64,000 bases of DNA from assembly GCA_032622095.1 (NCBI GenBank), contig CP136065.1, positions 98,281,343 to 98,345,342 on the forward strand, written 5' to 3'. Below are positions 1-10,741 of the stretch, in pieces. Position 1 is the stretch's first letter. Each line of letters begins with the position of its first letter. The notes beneath the pieces were generated by a model. The model did not search any database, was not told the DNA's origin, and worked only from the letters and a program-made list of their open reading frames with translations. This stretch comes from Siphonodentalium dalli (lineage: Eukaryota; Mollusca; Scaphopoda; Gadilida; Siphonodentaliidae). Made by a program: the position numbers and the translations under genes.

Positions 1-248
1 CTGTTTCGAATCGATTTGTAAGCACCGAACTGAAATATATTAGCGCAAAACGGCGTAAAAACAGATTTGACCTCGGCACGTGAAAAGTTGACCTCGCACG
101 GACAAATTAATAGGCCTATGTTGCTCCTGGCCCGAAAATACCCCCACATACCAAGTTTCATCGAAATCGGCTGGGCCATTTTCGAGTCCATCGATTACAA
201 ACACACAAACACACAAACAAACAAACAGATCTTCCAAAATATATAATA
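1..248 (+). repeat. Interspersed repeat X, copy 1 (cut by window edge)
   Basis: Nearly the same sequence recurs at about 908-1146. It contains ACCAAGTTTCATCGAAATCG, then an (ACAA/ACAC)n tract and the terminal motif AAAATATATAATAGACTAG. The 3' part (ACCAAGTTTC-ATCGG, simple repeat, TA-rich TAG end) is also shared with repeat Z, although the 5' bodies differ. This looks like the 3' end of a short mobile element; the class is not identified. The ORFs across it have no recognisable domain and occur on both strands. Confidence 0.75.
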
Positions 249-595
249 GACTAGAAGGTGACCCGACTTCGTCCGGTGTTTGACCTTGAATTGTCTATTT
301 TGAAGGCCAAGGTCAGGTGGGGTCACGATTTGACCCGTCCAAAACACAGTGCCTGAACAAAAGTACCCGTCGAAATCCATCCGGTTTTACCCGATTTGAC
401 CTTGAATTGACCATTTTGAAGGTCAAGGTCAGGTGGGGTCCAACACCCCAAAAATGGTGGAAATCGGCCCAGCGGATACCGGGAAATCGGCCCAGCGGAT
501 ACCGAGATACCCTATGCATCAAATTTCGTCCGTAAAAATCCGCCAGTTTAACCCGATTTGATTTCCACTGAAGTATATAAACGCGCCTCATATAC
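249..595 (+). repeat. Interspersed repeat Y (GACCCGACTTCGTCC start)
   Basis: It begins directly after the TAG end of repeat X with a short GC-rich stem-loop (ACCCGACTTCGTCCGGT) like those opening repeats Z and W. Inside, a stretch GACCTTGAATTG...AAGGTCAAGGTCAGG occurs twice (near 281 and 400), and GAAATCGGCCCAGCGGATAC occurs twice (460-503). No protein-coding signal is convincing. The right limit near 595 is approximate. Confidence 0.5.
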
Positions 596-907
596 ACACA
601 CGCTCATTAATTATCAAGTTTCAACGTAAAGATAAATTACCATCGGTGCCCGAGATATCGCCAAGACATCTGAAACAGTCAAATGCATCGGCCGGGTAAG
701 AGTTAACGTGGTCTAACTGTATGACCTCTAACGACGTCATAGAAGTTACGCATCGTTTTTACCCTGATAGAAGATCGTACCACTTCTTCTTAATAATTGA
801 GGCAGATAACTAAAACGGATACATACATATTATATATCGTTGGAAAGAGGAAACGCCACAGATTCTAACCGTGCAAATTATATGACTGGCATTTTATTAT
901 TCGCGCT
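596..907. other. No gene seen
   Basis: AT-rich sequence between repeat Y and the second X copy. It contains no ORF of note and no structured repeat that I could see. Confidence 0.6.
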
Positions 908-1146
908 ATATCGAATCGATTTGTGAGCACCGAACTGAAATATATTAGCGCAAAACGGCGTAAAAACAGATTTGACCTCGGCACGTGAAAAGTTGACCTC
1001 GCACGAACAAATTAATAGGCCTATGTTCATCGTGGCCCGAAAATACCCCCACGTACCAAGTTTCATCGAAATTGGCTGAGTCGTTTTTGAGTCCATCGAT
1101 TACACACAAACAAACACACAGATCTTTCAAAATATATAATAGACTA
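908..1146 (+). repeat. Interspersed repeat X, copy 2
   Basis: Aligns by eye to 1-248 with scattered substitutions. It keeps the ACCAAGTTTCATCGAAATTG block, the ACAAAC tract and the end AAAATATATAATAGACTAG, and is followed immediately by repeat Z. The head-to-tail order X|Z here and X|Y at 248 suggests these elements share an insertion boundary. Confidence 0.75.
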
Positions 1147-1686
1147 GCCGATGAGCCCGACGTTGTCCGGGCTATTCAAAAACCAAATTTCAAGTCGATA
1201 GCTCTACCCAGGGCGAAAGTTCAAGTCGATAGCTCTACCCGTTCCGAGATCTGGTCTGCGCATGCGCGAAGCTGGCGTCGCACGGACTCGGCGACCCGAT
1301 AAAATTCGTATCCGGGGCAAGATACATTCACATGCCAAATTTCAAGTCGATAGCTCCACCTTTTCCGAGATCTCGTCTGCGCATGCGCGAAGCTGGCGTC
1401 GCACGGGGTCGGCGACCCGATAAAATTCGTATCCGGGGCAAGATACATTCACATACCAAATTTCAAGTCGATAGCTCCACCCGTTTCCGAGATCTCGTCT
1501 GCGCATGCGCGAAGCGGGCGCCGCACGGGCTCGCCAATACGACAACGTCCACCGCCTGGTCAAACTACACACACGTACCAAGTTTCGTCCCGATCGGTCG
1601 AGAATCGTAGATTTGTATAAATGACATACAGACAAACATACATACAGACAAACAGACAGAGGTCTTCAAAATATATATGAGATTAG
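1147..1686 (+). repeat. Solitary copy of repeat Z (unit of the large array)
   Basis: Opens with GCCGATGAGCCCGACGTTGT and ends with the ACAGACAAACAG tract and TATATATGAGATTAG, exactly like the units tandemly repeated at 19.3-33.6 kb. It carries three ~122 bp monomers, each with AATTTCAAGTCGATAGCTC and two with the palindrome GCGCATGCGC. Its presence as a single copy 18 kb away shows that the array unit is, or derives from, a dispersed element. ORFs inside are by-products of the GC-rich repeat. Confidence 0.85.
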
Positions 1687-1960
1687 GAGATGTCTGTTCG
1701 GATTTTTATCCCAGACACCTGGACAGATTTCAAACAAATTTGGTGTGGTGACTCGGGGTACTCTGGTGAAGGTTACAACGGCGTTAGTATTTTTTTTAAT
1801 TTTGAATTAAAAAAAAAAAATTAATTAACATAAACAATAATAATAATAAGCTCACTATGGGTTTTTTTCAGAATCAAATAAGTCCAATATAAACATATTG
1901 GCACGATAATATGTTGCAGCACCAGATGTAGGAGTGGGGTACAGTTAGACATGGGGCAGA
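1687..1960 (+). repeat. Interspersed repeat B, copy 1
   Basis: Shares GGATTTTTATCCCAGACACC, GGTGTGGTGACTCGGGGTAC and GGTTACAACGGCGTTAGT with copies at about 5850-6200 and 14697-15000. It begins where the TA-rich tail of repeat Z ends. Class unknown; no coding capacity. Confidence 0.65.
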
Positions 1961-4251
1961 GTGAGACATTGCCTCTAACTTTTCACTAATTTCCAGACAA
2001 ATATCCACGGCTCCAGTCCAGAGATATTAGCCATGTAACACATGTTTACTATATCTGTTAAAAGTGGCTATCATATGATGAAGGTTGAATCTGGCCCAGC
2101 AACTAATTTCAAGGCCAAATTAATTAAGTTTTTGCATTTTTTTTCGGAAAAAAAAGAAGATCTTATTGGATAAATTTACATATAATACTGAATACATTTT
2201 GGTTAAGTGGAATACTGGGATTCGCTGCATATTTCACATAGCCATATCTAATTTATGTATAGAAATGTATGTATGCTTGACTGTCGGCGAGTTACATGGG
2301 GTGGGGCACAATGACTCAATGAGATACATTTTCGGACCTGGGGTAGAATCCACCTTCAGTAGACGATAGACACTTCGAAAATTAATGATATAATTTGCCA
2401 AATGACAATTGTTTTACAGATTTCACCTAAAAACGAAGGTCATGACTTATTAAAGATAATACCACGCGCAACACTACTATATCTCGATAAATAATAGACC
2501 ATCGAACCACAGAAAAAGATCATGTCATGAATCTCTACAATAGCTATGCCCTTAGAGATCATATTACACCAATGCAGTACAAAACCTGGGACTTTTTTTT
2601 ACTGTTCTGACCTGTTCTGACAGCTAGCTTTATAACTTTGAACAAACAAGATAGTGAACACATTTCTCTTAATTGTTAGTACTTGTTCCTCAATAATCTA
2701 CTTCACAGTAGGGATGGTCCCAGCTCGAAATTGCATGCTTGTTTTGTGACTTTTGTGAACTGATATTATACTCTCAGGTGCCTAATAATTGTGATGGTAA
2801 AATAACAGTGATTGTGGGAATTTCGGCTAAAGTTAATAATATTTATGGCATTTTAACTCTATAAATGTATCAATGCCAAATAATATGGTGATCGTTGAGC
2901 ATTTTATCCAAAATTATTAATCATGCTGACACTATTGTTAGACATCTGAGAGTATACAAACATTTAATTAATTGTCCGGGAGAAATTACATGAGTGTAAG
3001 GGACACAAAGCAAAATCAATCACAAAATCACTTAAATCATGCAATTTCAAGTTAGGACCTTCAAGTACAGTGAAATATATTATTAAGGACCAGATATTTT
3101 ATAATTTATTACCTGTACTGTTTTTTCATTGTTACAAACTTCCCTTTCCAACAGCCAGGTTCCCAGTTTTCGTACCGGTGGAATATATAATCTCGACGGG
3201 CATGTGTACTAGCTAGAATAGACTCATGGCATTATCTAAGACAATGCTACCAGAATAAACATTTATATGACCATCTTGGATTGCCTCATGGGTCATTTAG
3301 AAGGTCACGAGTTCGACCAGCTTGGCATCAGAATTACTATGTATAGCATACAGATGATTCCAATGTGTCAAGTCTACAATAGGAAGTACACAGGGCTATA
3401 TTTAATGTTTTCCACAATTAGCCACTACAGATGCTAGCCATGCTGACTGAGCTCCTGCTTAATGCCTAAAGTTTAAACTGAGAAACATAGTGTTAGAATC
3501 ATGAAATATTTAATAGGCGAGAATGGTAAAATAAATCACCGTTAATGGCGTTAACGGTTAATGCATTATAATCATTATGTTAAACTTGATCTGTCCATCC
3601 TCTCACTACACTCTGTCGTGACCGAATGGAAGATGTTCTTTTCCTTCACTGACTAAGTTAACGGAGTCTTTTAGTTAGTCACCAGTTCACTAGGCTTCAC
3701 ATGTTTGTCACGTATGTGTGTTGTCTGTAGATGGCTAGAATTGACATGAGTCACATCGAATGATTGAGGCAGAGCCTGAAGTTAGTGAAAACTAATCACT
3801 AAATCAGTCCGCTCTAAAATGCCCATTTTCTGATTTCCTTGACCTGACAATGTCAGCTATTTAATTTGGAGAAGTAGAAGGCACAATTTACCGCTCGCAA
3901 GACGTACCAACCAAGCCAGGTGAAAATATACTTAAAATTTAACAGAACATGTCAAATCACCGTGACCACAGACCAGTGATCTTCATTTTCATATTTATGA
4001 TTTTTTTCAGTCACAGATTCATCTTCAGTTTCTTTCCGTCTGACTGAGTTTCACTTTCACTGTTCAACTTCAGAAGTATGGAGGCTTCATAAACAATGTA
4101 TGCCCAATATGAGTGGCTTACAGGCCTACCAATCAAATTCAGCACGAGAACCACAACGGAGAAGTAACTAACTGGGCGCCGCAATTTCGTTACGAAAATC
4201 ACGTCACCAATTGCCACGTTGCTATGGGCCTATTTCAATTTATACCAGTAT
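1961..4251. other. No gene seen
   Basis: AT-rich, apparently single-copy sequence. ORFs are under 70 codons with no recognisable domain or splice context. I see no tandem repeat or inverted-repeat element. Confidence 0.55.
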
Positions 4252-4269
4252 TTAACACGTTGAGTGCCA

Positions 4270-4332
4270 CTACGAGTTATCTCGTAGTACGCAACCTTCG
4301 CAGGTTGCCACTACGAGTTATCTCGTAGTGGT
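4270..4332. repeat. Left subterminal hairpin cluster of TTAA element
   Basis: Three palindromes lie in tandem. CTACGAGTTATCTCGTAG is at 4270-4287 and again at 4311-4328, the second extending to a 10 bp stem over 4309-4332. Between them is GCAACCTTCGCAGGTTGC (4291-4308), with a 7 bp stem and a TCGC loop. Confidence 0.85.
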
Positions 4333-5600
4333 TTCCATGTCGTGTAACTGACAAACGGAAGCAGTATAGTGGAATAGGTCGATGCACCACGAAAACCCGC
4401 CTCGGGACACCAGAACAATGATTTTATAAAATAAATAGTTTGGCTCTCCTTGCATTGTTCAACAGAGGTGAGCACCATGAGCACATATATTCTACTCAAA
4501 ATGATCCAGTTGAGAGTGAATACAGCTGACACTGTCTCACTGAGTGACCACCAGAGGCAGTCATGTGTGGGCAATTGGACTGGGTTTTTGGTATTCAATA
4601 GACTGATAATGTGCATGTACGCTTGCAAAGTCAGTCAGGGGGGGTGGATATTCACAATGTGCAAACATGCGAAGGCAGTTTCGAGGAATGGTTACATCGT
4701 TGTGTTTCAACACATTGAAACTTCGCACAACCACCCACACACGTCACACAGGCCTGCCAAATATGTTCCCTCTCACGCATGTGCGAATGGACGCATCCAA
4801 TACAAAATAAGCGGATAATCCATGACGTTACGCACGTTGATGCTACCATTATCTCATTATTAGGAAACACAGCAGTTGTTTTTGGAATAGGCCTACACTG
4901 TGCGGCTCCATTTGGGGACTAGGTATTTTATTATTTATAATTCAAGTAAAGCGGAACTATTCCCCAAAGCTACATTGTACCCTCTTCCGAACGTGTTGGA
5001 CAATGGAAAGCAAAACAAAAACCGTACTCTAGACGTCATGCAGTTCACCAAGTTGTTCCACATGTATGTACGGATAAATGTTTTTGTGTAGCATAGAGGT
5101 TTGGGATAAGGGTAACTTATTTCCAGACGGATGGATGATATGGAATCGTTACATGTAGCACACTCATGAATTTGGCTACTGTTGCATCGTTGCTTTAATT
5201 TTGTGCTGACCATTATTCCTATACACTATTATTTCGGGCAGTACTTTGGAACCGGGCCTAGCATAGGCCTAAATCAGGCTATATGGGAGATAACTTACAA
5301 TGCCCGAAACAACAGAAGATGCATGCTCGTAAATATGCATGATCGTAGTCATGGACGAAATAAACTCATCCTCACAGGAAACAAGTTCACCCGATTCCAC
5401 ATCGGATTCACCGTCTGTAGCCATGCATGCATACTCATATAAGTAATTTGCTCCAGCGTGCATCAGCCATAATATAACTATATAACGAGCTATAACCACC
5501 ACAAGGACAGACACACCTCCATAAATATGCTGACCACCAAAATAACTTGTTTGGGTTACATTCTACTTCATATTTGTTACTCAAACGTGTCCAGTTGTGT

Positions 5601-5682
5601 CTACGAGATAACTCGTAGTTGGCACTGGTGGTGGGAATACCCAAATTCCTTCCGCCATTGCCGGCTACGAGTTATCTCGTAG
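5601..5682. repeat. Right subterminal hairpin pair of TTAA element
   Basis: CTACGAGATAACTCGTAG at 5601-5618 is the exact reverse complement of the left-end hairpin. CTACGAGTTATCTCGTAG recurs at 5665-5682. Two copies near each end suggest transposase-binding or structural sites. Confidence 0.85.
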
Positions 5683-5849
5683 TACTATCAATCGCCGTTT
5701 CTGTCATCTAAAGTCGCGACGTCGTCCAATTCTTGCTTCATTGAAGCCAAATTATGGACTACTACGGGTATCTATCTTGCCACGATTTGGCAAACTGGCG
5801 AGATTACTAATTGATTTCCGGCACTCAACGTATTAAAGGTCTCTTCTAT

Positions 5850-6199
5850 AGAATTCATCTATATCTTTATATATAAAAGAGTAGGATCTTAGACATTTCG
5901 CTGAATCGGGGTATCCTGACGGAGGTTATAACGGCGTTAGTTAAAAAATATTTTGATTAAACAAAAGTTAATTAAATAAATAAAAAAGAAAACAAACACG
6001 CTCCCTATGGGCCTATTGCTGAACCAGATGTACGCTCTTCGTAGATGTGTTTTCACTATGGCCCGTGCCATCCAACAGAATAACGAGTATAAGTCCACTA
6101 TGGGCCTATATCAGAACCAATAAGAAACAATGTCAATATTTAGGTCCAATATAATGAACCTATTTGCCCGAGGATATATTGAAGTAGCAGAATAATATG

Positions 6200-6200
<1 letters not shown>
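5850..6200 (+). repeat. Interspersed repeat B, copy 2
   Basis: Begins TATATATAAAAGAGTAG and shares GGTATCCTGACGGAGGTTAT and ACGGCGTTAGT with the other B copies. It contains GGCCCGTGCCATCCAACA, also found in copy 3 and, diverged, near 56320. It abuts the right TTAA of the preceding element. Confidence 0.65.
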
Positions 6201-6203
<3 letters not shown>

Positions 6204-6240
<37 letters not shown>

Positions 6241-6241
6241 A
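6204..6241. repeat. (TA)n/(CA)n microsatellite
   Basis: About 14 TA dinucleotides followed by ACACACACA. The overlapping 97-codon ORF opens inside this tract and has no domain. Confidence 0.95.
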
Positions 6242-6641
6242 GAGGATATGTATGTCATTTGCGCGAAGCGCAAACATGGACCACAGTCCCTTCCGACGCT
6301 GAATAAAGGCTCCGAAGGGATCCTGTTTCAGCTAGTATTTAATATTTTGATAGCGTTGATGGATTTTTATCATAGCTGTACGCAATTTCCCATTCTAGGG
6401 TCAGTACGAAAAGGCTTTCAAATATCATTTATTGTTTACGTAAATACAAACTCACAAAATTATGCCAGGACAATAGTCCTTCATAATTAATATTCCACAA
6501 TGAATTGGGTAAAATTTCAACTTTGAAATAAATAGAGTGGCTGAGACATTGATTGTTTAGCCAATCAGGTGGATTTCTGTGAATTTGCTAACTCTGTGAC
6601 ATGTGCCATATCCTTAACTGACATATACAGGTATATATCAC
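6242..6641. other. No gene seen
   Basis: AT-rich sequence between the microsatellite and the long-TIR element; nothing recognised. Confidence 0.6.
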
Positions 6642-7921
6642 TCACACGGCACGATCGTTTTGACGATTCAGCGACCAATTTCATGATTCAGTGGCTTGAC
6701 AACAACGGTGCAATGGCATTTTAACGATTCAGCGACCAAACTGACATGGAAGAAACCAGAAAACACAAAGAAATGAATATTTCTCGAAATACGTATATGT
6801 ACCATATATTATATTTATATTAAGTACCGCGGTCTTCCATTTCATAACCTGTAAAGAGTTCAGCACTAGATGGTGGGCACAACAATACATAATCATTGAC
6901 ACAAATTGACCTATTTTGTGGCTTTACAGACACCACTGTAAGAAATTCGTTTTAGTGTTGAGAAAATCTATATAATGTCTATTATATTGAGTGGAAACCA
7001 GATATTAACATAGCTGTAAGGCTTTGGGAGATTTTTCACAACTAATGTCGACCTCAGTTATGTGATTGGTCGTTTGATAGCCATTCTTGGGAGGGGTACC
7101 ATCGCACTAAATCGACAAAGCCGAGTATGCGACTGTAACACAGACGACTATGCGACCAGCAATTGAAATGTCATTCACTTGTAATAACGAGAAGTCGTTT
7201 TCTAACGAAAGTCGTGATCGCCAGACATTCACATATGAGTCACACATTGTTATTTTGTCTAACACATACATGGGATTGATATGGCAGTATCATGGCACGT
7301 CAATCACGAAAGCTTTCGAATACGAGATAAGTTGGAGCATGGGCTTACATGTAGCACTAAGCTGTCAGATCAGTGTCAGATACGCCTTACAAATGGACAT
7401 TGTCGTTCAAAGATTCGCATGATCGTCGTTATCATGGTCGAACCGGGGCGTTGTCAACTAGTCAACATTGTTATTGCATTTCTGCATTTAATCGAATATT
7501 GCGTCAACAGAGGTACGAATTGGACAAATCCTACATTTATGCATATCAAAGCTTACGTTGGATGTTAATTTCGTACTGTTCAATGTCCCCTTGTCGCCCA
7601 AGAAATGACCTTTTGCGATCGGTTCGCGGTTTGATCGGATGGTCCCGATTTGACCAAGTGTATTGTGACTAATTTTATGTATAGTATATATGTATTCGTG
7701 AGTGAACCTGGTGGACTTGCAAACTTTACTCTATACAATGGACACAAGAAGAAACCCACTGTTATCGTCCCAATTCAGTAAAAAGCCCCTCTATCTAAGT
7801 TTGGCATAAAATATCATGTATAGTACTGTCGCTGAATCGTTAAAATGCCGATGCACGGTTGTGTCAAACTACTAAATCGTGAAATTGGTCCATGAATCGT
7901 TAAAACGATTGTGTCGTGTGA
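6642..7921. mobile_element. DNA element with ~95 bp terminal inverted repeats
   Basis: The left arm (6642-6736) starts TCACACGGCACGATCGTTTT. The right arm (7828-7921) is its imperfect reverse complement, starting TCACACGACACAATCGTTTT when read inward. Both arms contain ACGATTCAGCGACC-type blocks, which repeat inside each arm. The 1.28 kb total has a ~1.1 kb core with overlapping ORFs of 90-99 codons (7150-7672), none matching a transposase I know. I could not define a target-site duplication: the flanks are CATATACAGGTATATATCAC and CCACTACATG. Superfamily unknown. Confidence 0.7.
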
Positions 7922-8804
7922 CCACTACATGATGTCTTCTATCGATACTGGTAAAGACATTAGATGCCTTTTTAGTTCAAGTCAAGTCTGAGCTATTGTT
8001 TCAGCATGAAGTCAATTTAAGCAAATTCAGATTGCAGCTTGTAGTTTGTTTATATATTGTAGCTTGCAGAGAGCAATGTTTATATATACGTCGGAATCAA
8101 TTCGTGCATAAGTTAATTCAGTTTATTTGGCGGCACTATCACAGTTTGATACAAAGCAATTTCAGAATATATCCTCAGTATTTAGATGGTGGCCAAATTC
8201 CATCACATTTCAGCATGTAAAATGCAGAACAAATTTTTATCGGCGGGAAGCAAAATTATATGAGTAGCATTTCAAACTGTCATTGCTAACTTGCGTTGCG
8301 TGTAGCGAAATTACGTTAAGGCTGTTTTGGTTCAGAGTTGTGGTCATTTATTTCACACACATATATGTGCGCAGTTTATAATAAAGTAGAGATGGTGATT
8401 GTATACTCAATTTGAGCAAGTGATTTACAGGCATTCCTTACTAGTTTTTTTTGTTTTCCATAGGATATAACATTGTTCACATTCCGTCGTACAAACACGC
8501 AGGACCGTGATTTTAAAGGGCTTTTCTGGTGATATGGATTTAATTATGTAGATCTCAACTTTCTTATTTGGAAATACGTTTTCAGATATCGAATGGGGAT
8601 CGAATGCATATTTTATAGGATTTATTCTGATCAGTCAAATAAACGTCTGTTAGCCACGCACCGTGTCGGACAGTATCAACCTTATAGTGTTGTCAGTATT
8701 TTCCCCTTTGGGTTGGCCAATGTTTGCATTACATTGGTAGCGTTTATGGAGAAATATGAGAGAAGCGCCCACACCTCTAAGGCTCTAAATGTTATGGGGA
8801 TATG
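7922..8804. other. No gene seen
   Basis: AT-rich. The ORFs at 7996-8220 and 8593-8823 (74-76 codons) have no recognisable motif; the second runs into the adjacent MITE. Confidence 0.55.
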
Positions 8805-8808
8805 TTTA

Positions 8809-9058
8809 CCCTTTCTATACTAAAGCATCATTGGTGAGAACTTATCCCATTGGAAATGTTCAGATAATACGTTCAACAATATGCCATAAACCATTTCCCT
8901 TGTTATCTAAGCATTTCCCTCAATAAATAAGACTATTTCTGCACTTTTATATATCTGGCGTCTGCTTTTACCACCTTAACATCCCTCCGAATCAATAATA
9001 GACCATTCTGATGTGCACTATTTAAACGACTAGGATAATCCATTTAGTATAGAAAGGG
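8809..9058. mobile_element. 250 bp TTAA-type MITE
   Basis: Perfect 16 bp terminal inverted repeats: CCCTTTCTATACTAAA at 8809-8824 and its reverse complement at 9043-9058. The right flank is TTAA (9059-9062) and the left flank is TTTA (8805-8808), one substitution from TTAA. A CCC start next to TTAA is typical of piggyBac-derived MITEs. No ORF. Confidence 0.7.
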
Positions 9059-9248
9059 TTAAAGATACGGATGACTTCGCGACGGTTATTGCTGTTAAAA
9101 TAGTCACATCCATTAAAACCGCCATAAACAGAAAGAGTATTAAATATAGAAATATTTTGTTGTTATACCAATCATAAATATCGCATAAATAACATTATTA
9201 TCAAGATCGTACGTCGTGTTAGTAAACAAAAGCAATATTATGTTACAG

Positions 9249-9470
9249 TACAGTACGTAAAGAATGTGCGATAAGCAAGACACTCAACACCGGGCAGACC
9301 TCAATACCTGAACTGTTGTTAAAACAGCTACCATGTTGTTTACAGCATACCGGTATAGAGCTCGTTACTCAATGTTTCGGCGTTGAATGGGTCACCGTGA
9401 TATCACTCTCCCGAATAAAAACCCCACAGTGTTGAGTGTTTTGCTTATCACACACTCTTTATGTGCTGTG
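9249..9470. repeat. Foldback element, ~42 bp inverted arms
   Basis: The left arm (9249-9290) includes GATAAGCAAGACACTCAACA. The right arm (9429-9470) is its reverse complement with about six mismatches (GTGTTGAGTGTTTTGCTTAT). The core is ~140 bp. Probably a MITE; target duplication not resolved. Confidence 0.6.
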
Positions 9471-10486
9471 CACAAACAAACTCTCGGCTCACACACGTGT
9501 GTTTTGTGGATAATATCGTATTCATAGCATCATTGTACTACAATATTATATTCTGGAGGAAATGTTCATAATTTGGTACCTTTTATTTCTAAACTATAAC
9601 ATACAACCAAGTCATGCAGTTGAATGGGAAGCGCTGCACATGTCGAATAAGGTGGGTCCATCGTGCGAGTGATGGCTTGAATTTTGAGCTCAACTAGGCG
9701 AAGGCATTCGTGCTCGGGCTGTGCAACTCACACTAACTGAGTGCCTGTTCAGTACATGTATCATTCCATTGGCCTGTGTTTTGTCATCCGGGTCAAGGGG
9801 TAATGTGAGTGTATGTGAATTAACTTGTGACCGAATAAGGTCCAAATTACCATAAACCCTACTCAGACTCAGTTTTAACTACAAAGTAGATGTAGGTTCA
9901 AACCCTGTTTAAACTCGGATGTTTGAAATTACGAATCCGCCCAATGAGAAATGGGGGTATTGACCGCTTTTTATAAATTTGTAGATATGTGCTAAGAAAA
10001 GCAGAGGACATGCACTGAAAAGAACGTGCACATTTACAACAGTTGACATGTCCAGGTGTTCAACAAGTAACATTATGCCCAGTATCTACAACCAATAGTT
10101 CAACTATACCGATGAATTGTTTTAAACATATTTTATTGGCATAAGGTGCCCAGGGCACAAGTTAGATGTTATTGCAGCCACTCTGCCAACACTATATTCA
10201 AACAAGTTAAACAAAGATGTGCCCGAGATAATGTACATGTACAATTTTGGTGCAAGTTGGTGACTTGTGATTTCCGATCTCGGAATCCTCTCCTATATGT
10301 CTCTCCGTGAATAATTATAAGTTTAGGTATGCTGAAGAGTAGTTTGATTTTGTATTGTAATAGTTGAGGTCAACAAGTGTATTCATAAGTAGATGAATGG
10401 GTGATATCATCGACAGTCGTTTCAAGTTATCAAACGGATAACGCATAATCTAATCCTCTAATAGCTGCATGGAACTTTATAAATTT
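9471..10486. other. No exon identified; likely intron of the lectin-like gene
   Basis: This lies downstream (minus strand) of a splice donor at 10487-10492. I looked here on the minus strand for the C-terminal half of a C-type lectin domain (WIG-like and WND-like blocks) and found none. An isolated GGTTCAAACCC at 9896 resembles a Pol III B box but has no partner A box. Confidence 0.45.
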
Positions 10487-10492
10487 ACTCAC

Positions 10493-10664
10493 ATATTCAA
10501 TACGAAACTGTATGAATCGGCAATAGGCAGAACGATTATATAGCCTCCCTGATCTGCGCATATTGATTTCACGGTTGGTTCATCCACGAAGTCCGTCCCT
10601 CCAACCCAGTAACATTTGTTCACGGAGCTGTAGTACGCGTGAGATTTGTCCAAGCAGCCATTCT
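10493..10664 (-). CDS. C-type-lectin-like exon (exon 2, first half of domain)
   Basis: On the minus strand, an acceptor (TATTTTTTGTCAACAG) is followed by a 172 nt open exon and a consensus donor (GTGAGT at 10492-10487). The exon encodes ENGCLDKSHAYYSSVNKCYW and continues with a CADQGGY block and a PIADSYSFVLN end. The spacing of Cys-Tyr, then Cys-x3-GG-Tyr-x5, then a hydrophobic FVLN helix end matches the N-terminal half of a C-type lectin domain (family knowledge). The phase is 1 at the start and 2 at the end. The phase-1 start fits the donor of the signal-peptide exon at 12010, giving a GAG codon at the join. The calcium-site half of the domain must lie in further exons, which I did not find, so sugar binding cannot be judged. 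Probable role: secreted recognition protein. Confidence 0.72.
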
Positions 10665-10741
10665 CTGTTGACAAAAAATACGACACATTTGGTGAATGCA
10701 TGCAAAATTGCAGTTGCCGCAAACGCTATAATTAACATTGA

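Larger units (their letters stand above)
4256..5832. mobile_element. Non-autonomous TTAA-flanked DNA element (piggyBac-like)
   Basis: Flanked by TTAA at 4252-4255 and 5833-5836. Terminal inverted repeats are CACGTTGAGTGCC at the left and GGCACTCAACGTA at the right, a match at 12 of 13 positions. Duplication of a TTAA target is characteristic of piggyBac superfamily elements. Paired hairpin palindromes lie just inside each end. The 1.58 kb interior has ORFs up to 122 codons, none resembling a DDD transposase, so it would depend on a transposase made elsewhere. Superfamily assignment rests on TTAA and TIR architecture only. Confidence 0.7.

Noticed and set aside
1147-1180. Possible hammerhead ribozyme in Z (CCGATGAG before a GC stem)
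   Set aside because: The core CUGAUGAG is changed (U4 to C) and the GAAA needed after stem II is absent: the sequence reads GGGCTATTCAAAA. The opposite strand has a GACGAAAC-like piece but no CUGAUGAG.
9890-9910. tRNA or SINE head at GGTTCAAACCC
   Set aside because: An isolated B-box-like word with no A box at the right spacing and no cloverleaf.
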